Source: an uncultured Eubacteriales bacterium (GTDB taxonomy: Bacteria; Bacillota; Clostridia; Christensenellales; Borkfalkiaceae). From it: 11,141 nucleotides of DNA. Position 1 is the first letter of the stretch. Every line of letters begins with the position of its first letter. Below the pieces are notes generated by a model. It did no database searches. It saw nothing but the letters and a program-made list of their open reading frames with translations, and was not told where the DNA came from. Below, one piece after another: positions 5,927 to 11,141 of this stretch. Both the position numbers and the translations under genes were made by a program. Where the stretch lies: positions 1-11,141 of the forward strand of contig URMT01000054.1 in assembly GCA_900549005.1 (NCBI GenBank), written 5' to 3'.

Positions 5927-7384
5927 ATGGATTTATACCTCTTCATACGCACGCTTATAAGGAATTTTGCCCTGTTTGTGTGCTGCACTTACATATACGC
6001 AAAACTTTCGCGCAATAAGATGAGACCCTGCGACGCCCTGGCCCTGCCCATAGCCGCAGTTTACGGTTCGCTCGTCTATTTTCTGGTGGAGTACGCAGAA
6101 ATTCTGGTTCCCCTTTCACAGCTGATGGCGCTGTTTGCCTATGCTCTGGCAAGGTACCGCGGCGACACCTACCCCACTCTTCTTCTCAGCACAATAACCT
6201 GCGGGCTGGTCACGGTAATTTCAGTGCTGGCGATAATAGCCTCTATCCTGCCCGTGGCGATGCCAATATACCTGTTTACCGAGGAAGGAATCGTTCAGGA
6301 CTGCATAATGCTCGGCGCGATAGGCGCGATAGAGATTATTCTGAGCTTGCTTCTGTTCAGAATAAAGCGGTTCAGGGCGGGAATTACGCCCGAAAAAGAC
6401 GGCAACGTTGAACTTATGGTGCTTGCCGCGGCGGCGTGCATCTTCCTGAACACCCTGTTCAGTATGGGCAGTCCCGAGCAGTCGCCCGTGGAACTTATTA
6501 TGATATTCATAGTATTCTGCGGTCTGGCGCTGATAATATGGTGGCGGAAACACATAACCGACAGGTACAGGCTGGGCGTTTACAGGCGCAACGCGGAAGT
6601 CGTTCAGCGGCAGATTGACGAATACAGCGACAAAAATTCGGCGCTTGCAAAGCAGAACGACGAACTTGCAAAGATAATTCACCGCGACAACAAGATGCTG
6701 GCCGCTATGGCGCTGGCGGTGAAAGACGCGCTTGAAAAGTACGGCGGCGAACAGAACAGGCAGCTGCTTGAACAAATCGACGCCCTGCTTGCGGAGAGGA
6801 ACGCGCTTACAGAGGAGTATGCCGCCGCGGAAAACGAGCCTTACAAGACGGGCAACGCGGCCCTGGACACGGTGCTGAGGTACATAGCGAACAGGGCGGC
6901 AAACAGCGGCGCGGCGTTTGAAGTGAAATGCGGCGAAGGCGCTTTCGGCTCGCCCGCGAAAGACGAAAAATTTTTGAGCGACTGCTGTTCGGTGCTGTGC
7001 GATTTGGGCGAAAACGCCGCCTGCGCCGTTAAAAAAGGCGGAAAAATAAGCGCCGAACTCGGCACGTCGTACGGCGCCCCGTACATAGCCGTGTGCGATG
7101 ACGCCCCTCCGTTTGACCTTAACGTGTTGAAGCTGATGGGCAAGAGGCGGGTGACGACGAGAAAGGCCGAAGGCGGCAGCGGCATAGGGCTTATGGCCGT
7201 GGCGGCGATAGCCGACAAACACAGGGCAAGTTTTGTTTTTGAAGAACACACAAAGGACAGGTATTTCAAACGGCTGCGCATAACCTTTGACGGGGCGGAC
7301 AAAAAGCGCGTTATAACAGACCGCGAAGAGAGCGCTGCAATCTTTTCTGCGCGCGAAGGCTTTACCGTTGAACTTATGAAATGA
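5927..7384 (+). CDS. GHKL (AgrC-like) sensor histidine kinase
   Basis: Membrane sensor kinase, 485 aa. About six hydrophobic helices fill residues 3-206 (near 3-26, 40-76, 84-117, 122-145, 160-180, 188-206). A coiled-coil linker follows (about 215-250), then an H-box IIHRDNK with H252 as likely phospho-acceptor and a second helix to about 305. The ATPase domain has an N-box DLGENA (E362, N363), an acidic VCDDAPPF segment (D391, D392) and a G-box GGSGIGL (416-422). The architecture matches peptide-sensing AgrC-type kinases, whose usual partners are LytTR regulators. Here the nearest regulator is Spo0A-like. No Shine-Dalgarno precedes the ATG, and only a weak TTTTAT lies 7 nt upstream. It is not in an operon with the regulator because of the terminator at 5635-5670. 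The signal is unknown. Confidence 0.85.
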   Translation: MDLYLFIRTLIRNFALFVCCTYIYAKLSRNKMRPCDALALPIAAVYGSLVYFLVEYAEILVPLSQLMALFAYALARYRGDTYPTLLLSTITCGLVTVISVLAIIASILPVAMPIYLFTEEGIVQDCIMLGAIGAIEIILSLLLFRIKRFRAGITPEKDGNVELMVLAAAACIFLNTLFSMGSPEQSPVELIMIFIVFCGLALIIWWRKHITDRYRLGVYRRNAEVVQRQIDEYSDKNSALAKQNDELAKIIHRDNKMLAAMALAVKDALEKYGGEQNRQLLEQIDALLAERNALTEEYAAAENEPYKTGNAALDTVLRYIANRAANSGAAFEVKCGEGAFGSPAKDEKFLSDCCSVLCDLGENAACAVKKGGKISAELGTSYGAPYIAVCDDAPPFDLNVLKLMGKRRVTTRKAEGGSGIGLMAVAAIADKHRASFVFEEHTKDRYFKRLRITFDGADKKRVITDREESAAIFSAREGFTVELMK

Positions 7385-7483
7385 TTTAATGAAAATCAAA
7401 CTTTGCGTTATTTTGTTATTTTTGAAATTAAAACTTGTTATTACACCAGAAAACGCAATATAAAACTTTATAAAAACAAAACA

Positions 7484-7518
7484 GTCGGCGCGCACATAAT
7501 TGTGCGCGCCGACATTTT
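7484..7518. terminator. Bidirectional intrinsic terminator between convergent genes
   Basis: A perfect 12-bp stem GTCGGCGCGCAC (7484-7495) / GTGCGCGCCGAC (7502-7513) with a 6-nt loop. It is followed by ATTTTAT on the plus strand and by TGTTTTGTTTTTAT on the minus strand. It can end both the kinase transcript and the coat-like gene transcript. The remainder of 7385-7606 holds no gene; an AAGGAGA at 7522 has no start codon in range. Confidence 0.85.
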
Positions 7519-7606
7519 ATAAGGAGAATTTATTTTACGGCAAATACCGGGAAAACATTAAGTTATCGCTTTTTTGCCGCGCAAAAGACATACGCGGCGC
7601 GGGTGC

Positions 7607-8263
7607 TTACTTTGAACAGTTTTTGCCCTGCCTGGGATAGAGGGGAAGTTCAAAGAAACCCGCACATACCTCCTGCGAATAATCCTGGGCAGGCGGGATT
7701 GCGCAGTAGCCGTAGCTGGGAAGAAGTATCTGCACGTCTACCGAAACCTTCAAAATTATGGTCACGCAGGCGTTTACCGTGAAGGTGTTCTCCCCTTCGT
7801 TGAACGTGCCCTCGGCGCACACGGCGCTCACTTCCGCCGTGATTTTATACGGCATTATCGAGGGCGCGGGAACGGACAGAAGAACGTCCTGCTTTACGGT
7901 AATTTCTGCCTGCGCGCTGCCTTCGGTGCCGTTCGCATCGGTATAGAGCACCTCTACGGGAATGGTCACGGTTGCCTGAACGCGGGCGCAGCCCGGCTTT
8001 TCGGTGAGTCTGTCAACCGAGAGCGCCGTCACGGTGCCTGCCGAAGTGATGGATTTTGCGCTTATGAACGTAAGCGGGTATGTAGGGTCCGCGGGCGTAA
8101 GGTCGGTGAGGGTGAGAGTGTAATTTTCAAGCTGAATCTGCTTGATGCAGGCATCGAAAATCTTTTGTGCCTGAATGCACACTTTTTCACACAATCCGTT
8201 AAGCGGGTTGCCGCTTATTGCGCCGGGACATTTATCCGACTGAAAATTGGAAAAAAATGACAT
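7607..8263 (-). CDS. Clostridial coat-like, sporulation-associated hypothetical protein
   Basis: A 218-aa protein without signal peptide or membrane helix. The N terminus is Cys-containing (KCPGAISGNPLNGLCEKVC, then KIFDACIKQ), the middle is an alternating beta-rich region (about 45-190) with EVLYTDANGTEG and APSIMPYKI segments, and the C terminus is PSYGYCAIPPAQDY with EVCAGFFELPLYP. I recall this layout from a family of conserved clostridial proteins of about 220-260 aa, thought to be spore-coat or exosporium related; that assignment rests on memory, not on a search. The ATG at 8263-8261 is chosen because GGAGG lies 5 nt upstream. A 33-codon extension to 8362 is very basic, has no ribosome binding site and is unlikely. 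The LysM gene upstream on the same strand strengthens the spore-surface idea. Confidence 0.75.
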   Translation of the reverse strand: MSFFSNFQSDKCPGAISGNPLNGLCEKVCIQAQKIFDACIKQIQLENYTLTLTDLTPADPTYPLTFISAKSITSAGTVTALSVDRLTEKPGCARVQATVTIPVEVLYTDANGTEGSAQAEITVKQDVLLSVPAPSIMPYKITAEVSAVCAEGTFNEGENTFTVNACVTIILKVSVDVQILLPSYGYCAIPPAQDYSQEVCAGFFELPLYPRQGKNCSK

Positions 8264-8391
8264 TTTAACCTCCGTCTTTATTGTATGCGTCCGCCGCTTC
8301 CTGCTGTTCGGCTTTTGAACGGAACGTTTGAAGCGCGGCGCTTGCAGTCTGCCCGCCGCCAACAGCTTTGTATGCGCGGGCGCGGCAATTT

Positions 8392-8407
8392 TATAATGTA
8401 TTATATG
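8392..8407. promoter_or_regulatory. Inverted TATAAT/ATTATA motif upstream of the coat-like gene
   Basis: TATAAT (8392-8397), GT, ATTATA (8400-8405) is a perfect inverted repeat with a -10-like hexamer on each strand. On the minus strand CATATAATA (8407-8399) also fits the CATAnnnTA pattern of mother-cell sigma factors E/K, but no good -35 is seen. A start here would give the coat-like mRNA a leader of about 130 nt. The rest of 8264-8489 shows no gene. Confidence 0.35.
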
Positions 8408-8489
8408 TTTTGCCGCGATTTTTATTTACTGCCTCTCCCGCTTCCTCTATGCCGCCTTATTTGCGCCGCGAGCGCAGCAAGGCTGTGCG

Positions 8490-8771
8490 CTATTTATCGG
8501 CCGGGATATACAGCACGCGGGTGGGATATACCGCCCCTCCGCCGTTTATTTCTTCAAGTTCGGCCTCGTCCGCGCAAAATTTCGCCGCGACGGAGCAAAA
8601 ACTGTCGCCGACGCGCGCCGAATAGGCAAAACACTGCGTGCGCGGAATGATTATTATATCGCCTTCGGCGCAGTCCTGCACGGGGCAGCCGAAAACGCGC
8701 GAAATTTGCTCCGCGGTCTGGCCCCTCTTCACTCTGTAAAAATGCGGCCTTGCCAATTTAAGCTCGTACAT
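8490..8771 (-). CDS. Small protein of two LysM-like domains
   Basis: A 93-aa protein made almost entirely of two LysM-type modules. The first (about 11-44) reads HFYRVKRGQTAEQISRVFG and ends GDIIIIPR. The second (about 48-91) has ARVGDSFCSVAAKF, an LEEING segment and ends RVLYIPA. LysM modules bind GlcNAc-containing glycans such as peptidoglycan; clostridial spore coat and cortex proteins often carry them. No signal peptide is present, as expected for a mother-cell spore-surface protein but not for a secreted wall protein. Four cysteines are unusual for LysM. No Shine-Dalgarno precedes the ATG; TAAAAT (8783-8778) ends 6 nt upstream. It is divergent from the SpoVB-type gene and lies upstream of the coat-like gene on the same strand, 226 nt away. 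Confidence 0.8.
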   Translation of the reverse strand: MYELKLARPHFYRVKRGQTAEQISRVFGCPVQDCAEGDIIIIPRTQCFAYSARVGDSFCSVAAKFCADEAELEEINGGGAVYPTRVLYIPADK

Positions 8772-8777
8772 CGCTAT

Positions 8778-8785
8778 ATTTTATG
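8778..8785 (-). promoter_or_regulatory. Putative -10 of a leaderless LysM mRNA
   Basis: The minus strand reads CATAAAATA, ending a few nt before the ATG. It contains TAAAAT (five of six bases of TATAAT) and also fits CATAnnnTA, the -10 pattern of SigK-type mother-cell promoters, with an AC 17 nt further upstream. Either reading puts the transcription start at or next to the ATG. Confidence 0.35.
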
Positions 8786-8881
8786 CAGAAGAGTGCGCAA
8801 AAGTTGCGCCGACGGGCAAAAAATTTTTTGCATACCGCCTTAAACAGCCGCGCGGCACACATAATCGGGGCGCGCAATTTG

Positions 8882-8887
8882 TAGAAT
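8882..8887 (+). promoter_or_regulatory. Putative -10 of a leaderless flippase mRNA
   Basis: TAGAAT (five of six bases of TATAAT) is followed by 7 nt and then the ATG at 8895, so transcription would start at the start codon. No convincing -35 is seen 16-18 nt upstream. Confidence 0.4.
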
Positions 8888-8894
8888 ATTGTTG

Positions 8895-10472
8895 ATGAGT
8901 ACAAACATTTACAAGACGACCGCACAGGTTACGTTCTTTTCCACGGTGGAAAAGACGCTGAGTTTTATATACCGCATAGTGCTTTCGCGCACGATTGGCG
9001 CCGAGGGGCTTGGCATCTACCAGATAGCCCTTTCGGTATTTTCGGTACTTCTTACAGCCGCTTCGAGCGGGGTGCCCGTGACCGTTTCGCGGCTGATTAC
9101 AAAGCAGAACGCACTGGGCAACACGGCGGGAAAGTCTGCCGTGGTGACGGCGGGAATCGTGAGCACCCTTTTATTCACCGTGCCCGTGTGCGCGATAATT
9201 TTCGGCGGGCAGAAAATTTTCGGGCTGCTGTTTTCTGACGAACGGTGCCTGGAAGTTTTTCTGATAATACTGCCCGGACTTATACTCACTTCTGTATACT
9301 CGGTGATGAGGGGCGCGTTCTGGGGCGACAAGCTGTTTATGCCGTATTCGCTTATAGAGCTTGCCGAGGACGCGCTGATGGTGGGGCTTGGCTGTGCGCT
9401 GGTAGCGGGCGCCGCAAGCGCCGCCGACGGGGCGAGAAGGGCGGCGATTGCCGTGTTTATTTCCTACATATTTTCCTTTCTCGTATCGCTTTTCTGGTAC
9501 TTCAAAAAGGGCGGCAGACTGGTAAACCCAAAAAACCAGTTGAAGCCGCTCTTATCCTCTTCCCTGCCCGTGACGGCGATGCGCACCTCGACCTCGCTGA
9601 TGAATTCGCTTGTAGCCGTGCTTATGCCGATGCTGTTGGTTAAAATGTGCAAAATGACCGACAGCGAGGCCGTCAGCCTTTACGGAATTGCTGCGGGAAT
9701 GGCCGTGCCCATACTGTTTATCCCCTCGTCGCTGATAGGCAGCATTGCTGTGGTGCTGGCGCCCGAACTTTCTGAAAATTTTTACAGAAACAGGACGGAG
9801 CGGCTGAAAGCCGACGTGGAAAAGTCGCTGAGGGCGGCTATGCTGATAGCGCTGGCGCTGATACCTCTGCTGTTTTCTTTGGGCGAAACGGTGGGCGAAG
9901 TGCTGTTTTCGAACGAGCTGAGCGGCGAAATAGTGCAGAACTGCTGCATAATTCTATTGCCGATGTGCCTTTCGATGATAACCAACACCGTGCTCAATTC
10001 GATGAACAGGGAAAAGGCGACGCTGGGATTTTACTTCTGCGGGGCGGCCGCAACATTGGTGTGCATTGCCGCGCTTACGCCCGTAATCGGAGTATATTCA
10101 TACGTTGCGGGACTTGCGGCGAGCTTTGTGATATCTGCGGCGCTCAACCTGCGCCTTTTGAAAAAACTGTGCCCCGGAATGAAGATATGGGGCTACTTTA
10201 TGCGCGGATTTGCCGCGTGCGCGATGTGCTGCGCCTTCGGCAGACTGCTTATGGGCATACTGCAAAACTATATGCCCGCAATCTGGTGTATGGTTGTTTG
10301 CGGGGTTCTGCTTGCCGCTTTCGGCGCGGCGACGTTCCTGCTGTTTAAAACGTATTCGTTGAAGCCCGCCGCAGAGTGGCTGAGGGCAAGGCGGGAAAAA
10401 CGCAGGCATACCGTAAAAGCGCAGTACTCTTCTTCTACCGTTTCCGGTGCGGCGGAGAAACTGCAAAGATGA
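8895..10472 (+). CDS. SpoVB/MurJ-like polysaccharide (lipid-linked) flippase
   Basis: Integral membrane transporter of the MOP superfamily, polysaccharide synthase branch, 525 aa, with about 14 hydrophobic helices spread over the whole length. The N terminus, with EKTLSFIYRIVLSRTIGAEGLGIYQIA, is the hallmark of the SpoVB family, which moves lipid-linked precursors during cortex synthesis; related members export other glycans. Further family-like stretches are SGVPVTVSRLI, RGAFWGDKLFMPYS and the central LLSSSLPVTAMR. The ATG at 8895 is preferred over two upstream TTG codons (8889, 8892), which add only Leu residues. No ribosome binding site is visible. The tail after about residue 485 is basic and cytoplasmic. 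Whether it is the true SpoVB or a paralogue cannot be told from one copy; the LysM and coat-like neighbours favour a sporulation role. Confidence 0.87.
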   Translation: MSTNIYKTTAQVTFFSTVEKTLSFIYRIVLSRTIGAEGLGIYQIALSVFSVLLTAASSGVPVTVSRLITKQNALGNTAGKSAVVTAGIVSTLLFTVPVCAIIFGGQKIFGLLFSDERCLEVFLIILPGLILTSVYSVMRGAFWGDKLFMPYSLIELAEDALMVGLGCALVAGAASAADGARRAAIAVFISYIFSFLVSLFWYFKKGGRLVNPKNQLKPLLSSSLPVTAMRTSTSLMNSLVAVLMPMLLVKMCKMTDSEAVSLYGIAAGMAVPILFIPSSLIGSIAVVLAPELSENFYRNRTERLKADVEKSLRAAMLIALALIPLLFSLGETVGEVLFSNELSGEIVQNCCIILLPMCLSMITNTVLNSMNREKATLGFYFCGAAATLVCIAALTPVIGVYSYVAGLAASFVISAALNLRLLKKLCPGMKIWGYFMRGFAACAMCCAFGRLLMGILQNYMPAIWCMVVCGVLLAAFGAATFLLFKTYSLKPAAEWLRARREKRRHTVKAQYSSSTVSGAAEKLQR

Positions 10473-10483
10473 CGTTTATTTAA

Positions 10484-10529
10484 GAGATTTCTCTACGCGC
10501 TCCCTTCGGTCACTTGGTCGAAATGACAG
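10484..10529. repeat. Intergenic repeat resembling a common gut Firmicutes element
   Basis: The segment runs from AGAGATTTCTCTACGCGCTC through CCTTCGGTCACTTGGTC to GAAATGACAGA, with ATTTC/GAAAT arms at the ends. From memory it closely resembles a short element (AGATTTCTC...GCTCGAAATGACA) repeated between genes in many gut Clostridia. It begins 12 nt after the flippase stop. Copy number in this genome cannot be seen from the window. Confidence 0.5.
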
Positions 10530-10536
10530 AAAACAA

Positions 10537-10572
10537 CAAAAAGTACGGCGCGGGCAAAAAATGCCCGCGCCG
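10537..10572 (-). terminator. Intrinsic terminator of the TauE/SafE gene pair
   Basis: A perfect 11-bp stem CGGCGCGGGCA (10546-10556) / TGCCCGCGCCG (10562-10572) with a 5-nt loop. On the minus strand it is followed by TACTTTTTGTTGTTTTC, a good T-rich tail about 75 nt after the transporter stop. The plus-strand side lacks a T-tract, so the flippase transcript is less well ended here. Confidence 0.75.
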
Positions 10573-10645
10573 CCCTTGCGGATAATTGTCCGCCCGACTA
10601 AAAACGACCCGTTCGGCGGGCAGGCGGCAACGCCGGTACAAGCAA

Positions 10646-11029
10646 CTAACTGCCGCTCTTTTTATTGATAAGCCCGCGCATATCGTATACCTGTTTTGCG
10701 GCAAGGGCAATAAGAAACGCCCCGAACAGCCGCCTCAGCATATCGGAAGGGATATACGCCGCAAACGCGGCAGAGGCGGCCGAAAGAATTACGGCGGGCA
10801 CGATTACGGGCAGGGCGCCGCGCGCGCGGACAAGGCCGTTGCCCGAATGTATTTTAAGGCTTAAAAGCGCCATAGGCAGAAAAGCTATCAGATTGGCCGT
10901 CTGTGCGGCGTGCTGTTCCACCCCGAGAAATATTGTAAGCGCGGGTATGAGTATTGTGCCGCCGCCCATTCCCATACCGCCCAGAAGCCCTGCCGCTAAC
11001 GAGATTGACATCACTATTATAAAGCTCAC
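10646..11029 (-). CDS. Half-size TauE/SafE (TSUP) membrane permease, downstream partner
   Basis: A 127-aa integral membrane protein of the sulfite/organosulfonate exporter superfamily. It has about four hydrophobic segments (near 2-36, 44-58, 72-92, 98-114) and the N-repeat signature AGLLGGMGMGGGTILIPAL, followed by HAAQTANLIAFLP and a SGN motif. Classical TauE/SafE proteins are about 250 aa with two such repeats, so this is one repeat only. The start is GTG at 11029, overlapping the upstream gene's TGA as GTGA; AAGGA lies about 10 nt before it. Translational coupling to a second half gene suggests a heterodimeric transporter. The substrate (sulfite, sulfonate or another small anion) is not predictable. 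The downstream terminator is at 10537-10572. Confidence 0.85.
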   Translation of the reverse strand: MSFIIVMSISLAAGLLGGMGMGGGTILIPALTIFLGVEQHAAQTANLIAFLPMALLSLKIHSGNGLVRARGALPVIVPAVILSAASAAFAAYIPSDMLRRLFGAFLIALAAKQVYDMRGLINKKSGS

Positions 11030-11141
11030 GGCAACACCATCCTTATGCCCGCGGCGAGCATCACCGCGACGAAAATTACCTTTACAGCCGTAAGCGGCAG
11101 CCTGTTAAGAAACAGCGCTCCGAGCGCCCCGCCCGCCGTCA
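11026..11141 (-). CDS. Half-size TauE/SafE permease, upstream partner (partial)
   Basis: An open frame running in from the right edge encodes 37 residues, including GGALGALFLNRLPLTAVKV and ending AAGIRMVLP before TGA at 11028-11026. A GG-x-x-GA segment, then a short linker and a final helix closing with GIRM, is how TauE/SafE proteins usually end. It overlaps the next transporter gene by 4 nt. The 5' part is outside the window, so its length and start are unknown; a half-size gene is inferred from the neighbour. Confidence 0.75.
   Translation of the reverse strand, partial: TAGGALGALFLNRLPLTAVKVIFVAVMLAAGIRMVLP

Noticed and set aside
6221..7495. 424-codon open frame on the minus strand opposite the kinase
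   Set aside because: Shadow of the kinase gene: composition is rich in Arg, His, Phe and Val with no domain, no ribosome binding site, and the plus-strand protein has complete kinase motifs.
7520..7560. AAGGAGA on the plus strand after the terminator
   Set aside because: No ATG, GTG or TTG lies within usable distance, so it is a chance match.
1..11141. CRISPR arrays, tRNA or rRNA genes, insertion sequences, phage genes
   Set aside because: No regularly spaced direct repeats, cloverleaf or rRNA-like segments, transposase motifs or integrase-like frames were seen on either strand.

Overview
The window looks like chromosome from a spore-forming member of the Clostridia (Bacillota), probably an uncultured gut-type lineage. 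The reasons are a Spo0A-type response regulator, a SpoVB-type flippase, a clostridial coat-like protein beside a LysM protein, and strong AGGAGG-type ribosome binding sites. The DNA is moderately GC-rich, with AT-rich promoter patches. The lineage is inferred; no rRNA or tRNA gene is present to settle it.

Layout, left to right. (1) 108-3318, minus strand: a pyrimidine operon transcribed pyrB-pyrC-pyrF. Both junctions overlap by ATGA. A good promoter lies at 3616-3644, followed by a leader of about 290 nt that holds a large GC palindrome, a short hairpin and U-rich tracts. (2) 3809-4504, minus: a stand-alone metallophosphoesterase. (3) 4831-7384: a Spo0A-like response regulator and a six-helix GHKL histidine kinase, both on the plus strand. 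The 310-nt gap between them contains a strong terminator and, on the minus strand, a 16-codon gene for an amphipathic, Trp-rich peptide with a near-perfect Shine-Dalgarno. (4) 7607-8771, minus: a coat-like sporulation-associated protein and a small two-LysM protein. (5) 8895-10472, plus: a SpoVB/MurJ-like lipid flippase, divergent from the LysM gene. (6) 10646-11141, minus: two overlapping half-size TauE/SafE transporter genes, the upstream one cut by the window edge.

How the parts work together. The pyr genes cover carbamoyl-aspartate formation, ring closure and the final OMP decarboxylation. pyrK/pyrD/pyrE must lie elsewhere or beyond the left edge. The regulator/kinase pair, coat-like protein, LysM protein and SpoVB together read as a loosely clustered sporulation and envelope neighbourhood. 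The most interesting item is the tiny peptide gene at 5775-5825 between the Spo0A-like regulator and the AgrC-like kinase. Its role is unknown; a signal for the kinase or a SpoVM-like membrane peptide are hypotheses only.

A second pattern spans several genes. The phosphoesterase, LysM, flippase and (less clearly) kinase genes have no visible Shine-Dalgarno and carry a -10-like hexamer ending 6-8 nt before the ATG, as expected for leaderless mRNAs. The pyr genes, the response regulator, the coat-like gene and the tiny peptide gene have clear ribosome binding sites.
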